A stretch of 64,000 bases of DNA from positions 372,001 to 436,000 of the forward strand of contig QPMI01000062.1 in assembly GCA_004431415.1 (NCBI GenBank), written 5' to 3'. The first letter of the stretch is position 1; the number at the start of each line of letters is the position of its first letter. The DNA is from Cyanophora paradoxa (lineage: Eukaryota > Glaucocystophyceae > Cyanophorales > Cyanophoraceae). This document shows, piece by piece, positions 21,630 to 32,225 of the stretch. The notes below the pieces were generated by a model. That model made no database searches. It saw nothing but the letters and a program-made list of their open reading frames with translations, and was not told the origin of the DNA. The position numbers were made by a program, and so were the translations under genes.

Positions 21630-24600
21630 ATGAATGATCCTTATCCAACGCCGTGCGCGCGCGTTCCCGCATCGCCCGCGTTCGCTTCCGGATCCCCCTT
21701 GACTGCGGCCGATCAGATCATGGGTTGGATGGCCGCCTGCAGCCGGGGCAGCGAAGTGAGCGCCGTGTGCTGCCCGAGACCCGCGCTCTTTGACCGTGTT
21801 GCAGGACTATTGATCTGGACGACGATCACGAGGCGGAGCCCGAGGACGGCGGCGCCCCCACGCGCCCGATCAGCAGCCTCTGGGGCGGCGCCAACCCTCT
21901 CGCCTGGGGCGCCTGGGGCAGCGGCGGCGGCGGCGTGAAGCGCAGCCACCAGGCGGTGCGTGGGCGCCGGCCGCTGGCGGCTTCGCGCCCGTAAACCGCG
22001 CCGCAGGCCGAGGAGGGGGCGGAGGCGGGCGGGGGGGACGAGGAAGGCGGGCAGGAGGAGGAGGAGGAGCACGCGGGGGAGGTCGGGGACGCCGGAGAGG
22101 AGGCCGAGGAGCGGCAGGAGGAGGAGGAGGAGGAGGAGGAGGAAGAGGAGGAGGAGGAGGAGGAGGAGGCGGGCGGCGGCGGCGGGGCGGGCGCCCGGGG
22201 CGGGCGGGCTCTTCGTGTGCCGCAAGTGCGGGGCGGACGACCTGCGGAACAGCCGAGGCCTCGACCTGCACGAGGCCCGGTGCGCCGGCCCGCGCCAGCG
22301 TGCAGCGCGGCGGCGGCCCTCGCAGACGCGGCGGCAGGTGCACGGGGTCTACGACGCGGCGGCGGCGAGGGAGCGCGAGCTCCGCCGCCGCGAGCGCCTC
22401 GCCGCGCCCGCGTGCGCCCTGTCCCGAGCCGCCGCCCCTTGCGTGCCCCGCGACACCGCTGAGCGGCCGGCGCAGCCGAAGGGGAAGAAGCGGCGGAGCA
22501 AGGGGGCCAGAACTCCCTCCAGTCCGTCTTCAAGAAGCAGGCCGCCCGCAAGGTCCGCCCCCGCCCCGCCCGCACGGGCGCCCGACGCAGGCGGACGGCG
22601 ATGACGGGGGAGCAGGTGGCGCTCGCCGCCCGGCACGCGGCCGCCGCCTCCATCTCCTCCTCTCCGCCGCCCCCGCCTGCCGCCGCGCCGCCCCGCCGCC
22701 CGCGCCGCCGCCCCGCCGCCCGCGCCGCCGCCCCCGCCGCCGCCGCCCGCGCCTCCTCCAGCTCCTCCTCCAGGTGCTCTCTCTCCCCCGCCCGCCCCGC
22801 GGCGGCCGGGGCCGGGGCCGGGGCCGGGGCGGGGGCTGAGGCGGGCGCTGCAGAGGCGGCTGGTGTGCAAGACCTGCGGTGACGACAAGTTCCTCCACTC
22901 CACCGGCCTCAAGGCCCACGAGGTGCGCCGCCCGGCCCGGCGCCCCGGGGCGCCCCCCCGGCCTCAGAGGCGCCCCAGGCCGCCTGCGACGGGAAAGCGG
23001 ACAGCAAGAAGGTGTTGCGGCGCATCGTGCGCGCCTCCCCGTCGGCTCTTCTCGCCGGCGCGGGGCGGCCCCGCCTGAGGGCCCCGCAGCGCCTGCAGGC
23101 GTGGCGTGCCAAGCGACGCGGGAGCAGCGGGGCCTCCCCGGCGGCGGGCGCCCGGGGCGACGAGGAGGTGCCTCCACTCACGGCTGCGGGGCGCCGCCCA
23201 GGGGCGGGGCGGCCCCCGACGCCGGCGCAGGGCAGCGGCGAGGGGGAGGGCCAAGAGAGCGGCGAGGAGGAGGAGGATGGGGAGGGGGAGAGCGGCAGCG
23301 AGTCGCCGCCGCCGCCGCCGCCGGTGAAGAAAGAGGTGCGCGGGGGCGGGTCGCGGGGGCCCCGGGCCCGGCCCTCCGCCGAGGCCGGGGGGCGGGGGCG
23401 CAGAAGCCCGAGCTGCGCTGCGAGCGGTGCGGCATGGTCGGGTTCGCGAACGCGGGGGTCCTCGGGCGCCACCGCGTCCGGTCCGCCCCGCCCCCTCCCT
23501 TCGAGTGGCAGGGGGCCCTGAGGCGCGCGGGCGCGCGCGCAGGTGCGCCAAGGCGGCGGCGGAGGGCCGGCTGGGCGGGGCGGGCGGGGCGGGCGCGGGC
23601 AGCAAGGCGAAGCCGAAGGGGCGCTCGGCGGAGCTCGCGCAGAAGGCGCTCGGGCGCGCCAAGGCCCAGGGCCGGCCGGCCAAGCCGCTCAAGCCGGCCA
23701 AGCCGCTCAAGCCGGGCAAGGCCCTCAGGCTCGGCAAGCAGGCGACGACCGGCATGCGCTACGCCGCCAACGGGAAGCTGACCGCCGTGCGCCGGCCTCG
23801 CCTCGCTGCCGCGGGGCATCCGCTCGACGGGGCGCGGGGCAGGGCCCCGGGATGTTCCCGTGCAAGACGTGCCGTGCGGCGGTCTTCGACACCTCCCGCG
23901 GCCTCTCCAACCACCTCCGCAGCTGCGACGGGGTCCCCAGGAAGAGGCCCGCCCCGCCCCCCGCCCCGCCCCCTCGCCGCGGGCTGACCTCGCGGCGGGC
24001 CGCGTGCAGGCGGAGCGCGAGCGCGCAGGCAAGGCCGGCCGGCAGCGAGGAGGGCGAGGAGGAGGGCGAGGAGGAGGAGGAGGAGGAGGGGGAGGAGCCG
24101 ATCGAGCGGGAGCTGGTGCGGGGCGGCGGCGGTCGCGGCCGGCCTTGCTTGCAGGGGCTGACGGGGGGCGCGGGGCGGGCAGGAGGAGGAGGAGGAGGGC
24201 TCCTCCTCCGAGCAGGAGGCCCCCAAGAAGGCGCGTGCCGTGGGCCGGCCGCCGGCGGGGAAGCCGGCCCCGGGGGCGGGGCGCGGCAAGCACATGCGGG
24301 CGACGATGCCCCAGCCGTGCCCCATCTGCGGCAAGTCCATCATGAAGCGGGTGCGCGGGCGGCCCCTCTGCCCCTCCGGGCCGCCCCGCCGAAGACCGAT
24401 GCGCGGGGCGGTGTGCAGGGCCTCTGGTCGCACATCCAGAGCTGCCGGCGGCAGGGGCCGTCCGCGGGGAAGGGGGCGTCTGCGGAGAAGGCGCCGGCCC
24501 CCAAGCGCCCCCGTGACGAATCCGAGGTCTGCGACGCCCCAGGCCCCCGCGCGAGGAGCCGCGCTGACCGTCCGACGCGAAGGGGGAGGGGGGGGAGGAA

Positions 24601-25184
24601 GAGGAAGAGGAGGAGGAGGAGGAGGCGCCGGCAAAGAAGCCCCGGGCGAGCAGCAGCGTGGCTGTGCCGGCCGCGCCGGCTGCCGCCGCCCTCCGCAACC
24701 GGTCGCGCGCCTCGGCGGTGAGTCGCGGCCGCGGGCACCTCGCTGCTGGCCGCGCGCGAGCTGAGGCTGCGGGGCAGCCGGCGGCGGCGAGCTCGTCGTC
24801 GGAGGGGGACCGGAAGGGGCGGCAGGCGGGGCGGGCGTCGACGGCGCTGGTGCCCGTGGCGTCGGTGGCGATGCTACCCGTGCAGGGCGTCGCCGTCTAC
24901 TGGGCTCGCATCCACCGCCTCGGGGACCCCTCCGGGGAAGCCCACCTCATCCGGGTACCCCGCCGCCCTCGCCCCCCTTCCCGCGCCCAGGGATCGACCC
25001 CCGTGCACAGCTCCGGCCGAACGTGCCGCTGCGGGACCAGCTGCTGGGCGCCGCGGACCGGCACCTGGACGGCCACTTCTCACGCGTCGTCAACGCGTTC
25101 GGGGAGGAGTTCGTGTACCCCAACACGACCCTGGACGAGATCTTCGACGGCGACGAGACCCACTTCGACTTCTTCGTCGTGTAA
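21630..25184 (+). CDS. Protein with five C2HC-type zinc knuckles and acidic linkers
   Basis: A multi-exon plus-strand gene. The exon after the acceptor near 21804 reads TIDLDDDHEAEPEDGGAPTR, then SSLWGGANPLAWGAW. A very acidic Glu run follows (22040-22170). Five related Cys-Cys-His-Cys units come next: FVCRKCGADDLRNSRGLDLH near 22212; LVCKTCGDDKFLHSTGLKAH near 22860; LRCERCGMVGFANAGVLGRH near 23411; FPCKTCRAAVFDTSRGLSNH near 23854; and QPCPICGKSIMKR ... GLWSHIQSC split by an intron near 24310-24440. The spacing C-x2-C-x12/13-H suggests small zinc-binding folds, nucleic-acid or protein binding; no function is known to me. The C-terminal part has MLPVQGVAVYWARIHRLG and RPNVPLRDQLLGAADRHLDG, ending DETHFDFFVV at 25184. 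The 5' end is uncertain: the ATG at 21630 does not splice in phase to the acidic exon with the donor I see. Confidence 0.65.
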
Positions 25185-25638
25185 CTACTACTGATCATGA
25201 GCCACGGTGGCTAGCCGTTGCTAGCTAAGTCGATCAAGAGGGGCGCGGCATGCACAGGCCCGGCAGGTAGCTGCAGGGCCGAAGTCCCGCTGTTCATGTA
25301 CGTTTATAAACGTACGTATACATGTGAAGTGTAATCCATTCGCTTTCGCTTCATGTGATCATGAGCTGAAGCTTCCCTTATAAATTAAGCTTCGAATCTC
25401 TCAACTTCGTTGAGGCCCGCGGCCGGCGCCGCCGCGTGGAGTGGTGTACGCCACCGGAGCGCTTAGCTAACTCACTTCTGAATTTGATCCCTCGCGCCTC
25501 TTCGTTCATTATTCCCAAGTTCGACGGTACCCCCAGCAGGGAACTTCCCCCCCATCGGGCATAATTGCTTTCTGCGACTTCACGTCGCGCGCATAGGAGT
25601 CGCACTAGCCTAGGGCACGAGCACGCGACTCCAGCACC

Positions 25639-28559
25639 ATGAGCGGCATCGTTCTCCGCTCCCTTGCTGCCCAGGTGTCGCGCTGCGCGGCGGTTGTCCC
25701 AGCCGCGGCCCGCACGTCGAAGCCGGCGACGCGCGAGGTCGGCCGCGTGAATCTCCTCGTCCAGAAGGAGATCAGGAGCGGCGCGTTCGCCACGCGCAAT
25801 GCGGCGCTGGCCGCGAACCCGATGCGCGAGGCGCGGCGACTCATGTCGTCCGTCGGCTCGGCCCTCAAGCGCAGCCAGCGCGCTAAGCCCGTGCCCGTCG
25901 AGAAGAAGGAGGGCAAATCGGCGATGAGCAAGGTCGGCTCCTTCCTGGGCGACATCAAATTCGATCGTGCGTTATTGGCGCGCGCGCGGTCGACCAGACG
26001 GCTTCCGACGCCGCGTCGCAGTCGGCGCGGCGCAGCTTGCCCGCGACTGGAGCAAGCTCATGACGACGGAGAACCTGGCGAAGGACGTCCAGGCCGGTAT
26101 CACCGTCGCCTGCGTGGTGCGACCGGACCCGAACCGCGCGCCGCGGAATCCGTTCCTGACGTGCTGTTCCTCTCTTCCTGCGCTTGTCTATATGATTTCA
26201 GGCCGTTCCGCTGTCTCTCGCCATCGGTGAGCCGCCCATGATTGCCCTATCGGCCGTAGCGGTCAAGGGACGCTGACCGCTTCTCGCGCAGCCCTGGGCT
26301 CCGGCGTGCCTGCTGAGGTCGGCCTCATCACCGCTATCATCGGAGGCGCCGCCGCGTCGATCTTCGGCGGCACGCCGCTCGCCATCTCCGGCCCCGCCGC
26401 CGCCCTCTCCTTCGTCTGCTACGAATGCGTCCAGAAGTTCGGCATCGAGGGCCTCATCATCCTCACCGGCACCTGCGGCATCCTCCAGGTGAGCGGCGCC
26501 GCGCCGGGTGGTCGTCCTGGGCGCCGTGCGCGGGTCCCTGTGCGGGATCAAATTCTTGCGCTTACCTGCACACACGAGCGAGTAAGCTCGGCAACTTAGA
26601 AAAACCGAGTTTTTAAACCCCTAAAAGAAATAATGGAAAACATCATTTTCCTTATTACATATTGCATATAGTTGGCATAGGTGGCCACTATTGGACTTCG
26701 CCCCCCCTCTGTCCCAGGCTCCACCCCCCCCCCTCCCCCAAGGCCTCCCCCTAAGGCCCCTCCCCTTCTCACGCCCCCCGCGCAGATCATCTTCGGCATG
26801 CTGCGCCTCGGCGGCCTCGGCCGCTTCGTGCCCATGCCCGTGCGCCCCGCCCGCCCCGGCGGCGCCCCCTCCGCGCCCCGCGCAGCGCCGCGCCGGCTGA
26901 CGTGCCTCGGCGCAGGTCATCGCCGGCTTCACGACCGGCATCGGCACCATGGTGCTGACGCAGCAGGTCCGCCCCGCGCACGCACGCGCACGCGCGCGCC
27001 GGCCGCCGACGCGCCGCGCCCGCGCGCAGCTGCCGGTGGCGCTGGACCTGCCGAAGCCGCCGTCGAGCCACATCATCGACGTGCTGCCGCACATCGTCAA
27101 GTTCGTGTCGCAGACGAACCCGCACGCCATCTTCCTCGCCCTCGCCACCGTCGCCGTCTCCCTCGTCCTCCCCAAGATCCCCGTCATCAACAAGGCCCGC
27201 CCCGGCCCCGCCCCTCCCCTCCTCCCGCCCCCGCTGACCCGCCCCCGGCGCGCAGTTCCCGGCGTCGCTCTTCGCCGTCATCTCGCTGACCCTCCTCAAC
27301 GTCGGCCTGGACCTCGACGTCTCCATCATCGGCAAGGCGTGTTCGCCCTCCTCCGCCCGCCCGCCCGCCCGCGGCCCTGACCCCGCCCCCCCCGCCCCGC
27401 CCCGCGCAGATCCCCGACTCGCTGCCCCCGATGCGGCTGCCAGACTTCTCGCGGGTGACGGGCTCGCCGGCTGAGCTGATGGGCGTGACTGCCGTCGTGT
27501 TCGGCGTCGCCTCGGTCGAGTCGCTGCTCTCGTCCTCGGCCGTCGACAAGCTCGCCAAGGGCCGCGTGGAGCGCCACGACCCCGACCAGGAGCTCATCGG
27601 CCAGGGCGTCGCCAACGCCTCGGTCGCCCTCTTCGGCGGCATGCCCGTCTCCTCCGTCATCGTTCGCTCCTCCCTCAACGTCAACGTGCGCCCCGCGCCC
27701 CCGGCCCCGCCCCCGCGGCCCTCTCGAGGCAGCAGCTAACCTCGGCGCCTGCAGGCCGGCGGCATGACGCGGCGCTCGGGCATCTTCCAGTCGGCGACCC
27801 TCATCGCCATCGTCTTCGCCCTCGCCCCCTACATGAGCGAGGTCCGGCCCCACCCCGGCTCTTGACGGGAGCGCCGCCCCCTGACCGGCACCGCCCCGCG
27901 CGCAGATCCCGCTGCCCGTGCTCTCGGGCATGCTCCTGACGGTGGCCATCCGCATGCTCTCGCCCCACGAGATCAAGACGATCCTCAAGGTCGACAAGGC
28001 GGAGGGCGCGGTCTGGGCGGCGACGGCGGCCGGCATCGTGCTCAAGGAGGTCATGTCGGGCGTCGGCGTCGGCATGGTCGTCGCGCTCACGCAGGCGGCG
28101 ATGCGCAAGCAGTTCGGCAAGATGACCTACGCCGTCCGCCAGGACATCCCCGTCCGCCTCGAGACCCTCACGCCCCTCGAGCCCATCGACCCCGCCGCCC
28201 CCGCCCCGGCCGCCCTCACCGACGGCTCCCCGATCTCCGTCCCCGCCGGCTGCGAGGCGGTCGACTACGTCGCCCTCGCGGGGCCCGTGACCTTCGTCCA
28301 GTCGGCGACCCTCACCGCCCTCATGGCCGCCGTGGGCCCCGTCGGCCGCACCACGCCCCTCGTGATCAACCTCGAGGCCGTCACGCACCTGGACGTGACC
28401 GGCGCGGAGTTCATCGTCGACATCCTGAACCCCTTCATCGTCTCGGGCCGGGTCGTCCGCTTCACGGGCGCCACCGAGGCCCTCGAGGCCAAGCTCGTCA
28501 ACGTCGACCACTCGCACGTCATGGAGAAGGACAACGTCGAGTTCTACTACCGCGACTAG
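25639..28559 (+). CDS. SulP/SLC26-type anion transporter with STAS domain
   Basis: Membrane transporter for sulfate, bicarbonate or similar anions. The ATG at 25639 opens an Arg/Ala-rich presequence (MSGIVLRSLAAQVSRCAAVV), so an organelle membrane is possible. After ENLAKDVQAGITVA the SulP core follows: AVPLSLAIALGSGVPAEVGL (TM1); GGAAASIFGGTPLAISGPAA (the conserved PxxAISGP-like site); VIAGFTTGIGTMVLTQQ; HAIFLALATVAVSLVLPK; FGVASVESLLSSSAVDKL; QGVANASVALFGGMPVSSVI (conserved NxxxxxxGGMP); FQSATLIAIVFALAPYMSE; and IPLPVLSGMLLTVAIRMLS. The cytosolic STAS domain has VDYVALAGPVTFVQSATLTA and INLEAVTHLDVTGAEFIVDI. It stops at 28559. Cyanobacterial BicA is in this family, so bicarbonate uptake is a reasonable idea but substrate cannot be read from the sequence. 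Several donors are GC. One intron (26489-26785) is long and AT-rich. Confidence 0.93.
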
Positions 28560-29614
28560 GGCCCCCCCACCTCTGGGCCCCGCCCCTCCTCTCCCCCCGT
28601 TCTTCTTCTTTCCTCCTTGTTGTACTGCTAGCCGGCTGTGCCCCGCCGGCCCCGCCCCTCCGATTTTTCCCTCCCGTTCCGGAGGCGTCGGGCCGCGGAG
28701 TGCCGCGTTCGAGTTCGTAGGCCTAGGCCCCCTAGAGTGACAGAGGCCAGGTTAGTTTCCGAGAGTTCCTCCTACCTGCATTCCGGAATCTGCGGCGCGC
28801 AGATACAGCGTCACGGCGTCTTTGCCCGTGATTTTTCGATGCTTTGCAGACACCCCAGACCCTGAGAGTGGTTTGATCTTTGGCCTTCGCTTTCTTGCTT
28901 CGCGATGAGACCAGTGGTTGCCTTTTTGTAAACTTCATTGAAATTACTAAACAATACATAATGTAATATGACAATCGATCATCGGATCCGAAACTCATGC
29001 ACTGCGCGGCACGCGCGCCCCGGCGGCTATAGACTCGAGCTCAGTGAGCCGCTAGCGGTGCATGCGCATACTATGATATGCATGAGCTCTGGATCCGATG
29101 ATCTAGCTGATGTACCTGCTAGGTATAGGGCCATGACATGGCCATGGCCAGCATGCGCAAGCTCAACCGCGAGCCGCTGAGCTCATGATCATGATCATGA
29201 TCATCATGGCCATGGCAGGCATACTATGATGTATGAGCATGATAGCTAGATCTAAGACTTCGCGCTAGCTCAAGAGGCGCGGCACTGCGGCATGCGCATA
29301 TCCGATGATCGACGTCATGCCATGATCATGATCATGATGATCTGGCGTTGAGCTCCGAGGCTCCCCGCCTCAGGGCCTCCGAGCTCGAGGCGCTCGGTGC
29401 ACGTGGCCCCGGGCCCAGTGGCTTTGGTATGGCAAGGCCGCGAACGACGGGTAAGAATGAAATTCAAAAGTGTACGTATACGATAATTCAAAATCTTTTA
29501 GATGGGTATGCTGCACACAAGGAGCGGCGCGGCAGCAGCGCGGGACTAAGGGGGTCTGCGGGGGAGAGCGCGGGGGAAGGGGTCCGTGTTCGGGTCCGGG
29601 CGCGGGGCGCGGGC
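28560..29614. other. Convergent intergenic region rich in GATC/CATG palindromes
   Basis: Between two gene ends. Runs such as CATGATCATGATCATGATCA occur near 29185 and 29322, with many ATGGCCATGG and GAGCTC words. The dodecamer GCTCCGAGGCTC lies at 29352-29363. A T-rich patch at 28605-28625 follows the SulP stop. No exon is supported. Confidence 0.5.
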
Positions 29615-31949
29615 TCAGGCCTGGGCCTGGGCCTGCGGGGCGGACTCGCGGAGGAAGGAGGAGACGCGCGGGGCGAGGGTGATGCCCGACTCGAGGCAGG
29701 CCCCGAGGGAGACGCCGTTGACGTAGTTGCCGGTGAGGAAGACCCCGGGGTAGTCCTCCTCGAGGGCGCGCGCGCGCTCGAGGCGGGCGAGGTGGCCCTT
29801 GTTGAACTGGGGGATGGCCCGCTGCCAGAGGTGCGCCATGAGCACCTTGGGGCGGGGCGCGTCGGCCTTGAGGACCGTCTTGCGCAGGTCGGCGTCCACC
29901 GCCGCCGCGATCTCCTCAGCGCCCATCTCCGCGATCCCCGTGTCCTGGCCCCGCCCCCCGTCAGCCCCGGCCGGCGCGCGGGGCCACGGGGCGCGACGGA
30001 CCTGGGCGCCGCCGATGTAGGAGGAGATGAGGACGTGGCCCTCGGGGGCCCGCCCCGGGAAGAGGCTCGAGCTCCAGATCGAGCCCAGGGTCCGCACCTG
30101 CCGCCGCCGCCGCCGGTCAGGCGGGGCGCGGCAGGGCGCCGGGCGGGAGGGGCGGGCCTTCTGGGAGCGCGGGATGAGGTTGCCGAAGCCGCGGAGGGGC
30201 ACGCGGGCGGCCTCCTCGGGGTAGCCCAGCGAGACGGCGGCCACGGGGGGGTAGTAGATCTCGGCGAGGGCGTCGGCGGCGTCGGGGTGGAGGGGCCGGA
30301 CGAGCTCCGAGGTGATGTACGCCGGGCTGCTGATCACGATCGAGCGCGCCTCGACCATCCGCCGGCCCTCCGGCGTCTCGAACTCGGCCACGTAGCTGCC
30401 CTCGCCCGAGGGCTGGAAGGAGAGGAGCTTCCAGCCGAGCTGGACGCGCTCCTGCCCGCCGAGCTCCTCGGCGAGGTGCTCGGGAAGCATGTGCAGGCCG
30501 TCGCGGAACGAGGCCAGCTCGCCCGGCTTCGCCACCGGCACGTTCGGGTCCGCCGGCGGCGCGTTCTTCGCCGCCCTGCGCGCCCCGCCGCGCCGCGGCC
30601 GGCGTCAGCGGCCGGCGGCGGGGGCGGGGGAGGGGGCGGGGGAGGGGGCGGGGGCTCCCCGAGGGGACGCACTCGCGGCGCTGCATGAGGAGCTTGAAGG
30701 TGCCTGCGAAGAGCGAGCCGCCCGTCTGCTCCAGCGCGTACAGCTTCGCGAACGCCTGCCCGCGACCGCGTCGGCGGCGGGGCAGGGCGGGCAGCGAGGA
30801 GGAGGGCGGGCGGGCGGGGCGGGTGCGGACGGCGTTGACGGAGAGCTTCTTGGGGTCGCCGGCGTAGACGCCCGAGACGAAGGGGTCGATGAGCTTCTCG
30901 AAGGCCTCGTCGCCCAGGTGCCGCCGCACGAACTCCTCCAGGCTCTCCTCCCCCGCCATCGCTGGCCGCACGAAGCCCATCGCCCCCAGGCCCGCCCGGA
31001 TCTTCCCCGGCCAGCTCAGCAGCTTGAAGCCCACCGCGTCAGCCGGCCTGCGCGGCGCGGAGTCAGCGCAAGCCGGTTTCCTTTTTGCGCCTTCTTTCGG
31101 CCGGTGCGAAGTGCGCACGCCATCGGGAGCGGGAAGAGCTTGTTGTTCCAGAAAACGAAGCGGGGCAGGGTTCCATCAGCGAGGACGAGCTTGTCCTTCA
31201 GGCCGGCGTCCGTGATGAACTTGAGGAGGGTCGGGTTCGGCTGGAAGCTGTTCGGGCCGACCTCCCACGTGTAGCCTGCGCGTCGCCTCAGGGCTCCGCG
31301 CGCTGCGAAACGCGGACCGCGACTAAATAGCTCCGCACCATCCTGGTGGCGGGTCTCGATGCAGCCGCCGACGCGCGGGCGGGACTCGGCGACGAAGACG
31401 TTCACGCCCTCCTTCTTCAGGTTCCACGCGAGGGACAGGCCGGACACACCAGCACCAATGATGAGGGTGTCCACGCTCTGAATGTGCGGTCGGTCAGGTC
31501 GCGCGCGGGTGAAGCGCAACGAGGCCGTCGCAAACCTTGCGCTTGTCGCCGGCGGCGCCAGCCTCGGCGCGCGGCGGCGGGCTGGTGGAGCGCTCCGCCT
31601 CAACGCCAGTAGCCTTCGCCTGAACGCTGCGGCTGAGCCTGCTGCGGGCCGCAGAACGGGACTGGCGGGAGCTGATTGGCCCGCCGACGAACTCCTTGCG
31701 CAGGCCGAACTGGCGCTCCGAGTCCGATTCCGGAACTCGCACGAACGAACGAACAGCCCGCTGCGGCCGGCGGGCGCCCTGCAGCTGGCTAGCTGCGGCC
31801 GACGTCGCCGCACGCTGCTCAGTCGGCACCGAGGGGCGCTCGGCGGTCAGACTGTGGGCCGGAAGGCCGTACGCGAACGCCATGCCTGTGAAGAGCATAT
31901 ACATCAGCGGCGGCGCACGACGACGGCCGGAACGGCCACGACCCATCAA
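29615..31949 (-). CDS. hemY: Protoporphyrinogen IX oxidase, oxygen-dependent, plastid type
   Basis: FAD enzyme oxidising protoporphyrinogen IX to protoporphyrin IX for heme and chlorophyll. The first exon encodes a long Ser/Arg presequence. Either the ATG at 31949 or the one at 31883 ([11 protein letters not shown], with the N-terminal Phe of glaucophyte plastid presequences) may start it. It splices (GDKRK|SVD) to [20 protein letters not shown], the dinucleotide fold. Then come [147 protein letters not shown], and [20 protein letters not shown] near the C terminus, stop 29615. Exons use CAG acceptors throughout. No lesion was seen. Head-to-head with the mannosidase gene. Confidence 0.94.
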
Positions 31950-32225
31950 GCACGGCAGGCGGATGCGCCGCCGACACCGTAGCGCAATTTTAGAAACCTC
32001 GCAGGCGTCTTACCTTGCTTGTGCCTTGCCCAGGACGAGAACCCGCCCGGTTGTGATTTTGCTTGATACTTCCCCCCGACTTCACCCCCCTGTTTGACAG
32101 CTAGGGTACAGGTCGTCAGGTCTGTCGTCGCTGCTCCGAAGCAACCAGAGGTGTTCGGCCGCCCGGGCGATTCAACAGCAGCGGTTGCCGTGGCCTAGCG
32201 AGGCGGCCGGCCCGCTGTTCTTCGA
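31950..32225. promoter_or_regulatory. Divergent promoter region, PPOX / GH47
   Basis: 276 bp between opposing starts. No TATA-like box is obvious; promoter content is inferred from position only. Confidence 0.4.

Noticed and set aside
29348-30688. A 446-codon plus-strand open frame
   Set aside because: It is the antisense of protoporphyrinogen oxidase exons and ends in a glycine run; no family signal.
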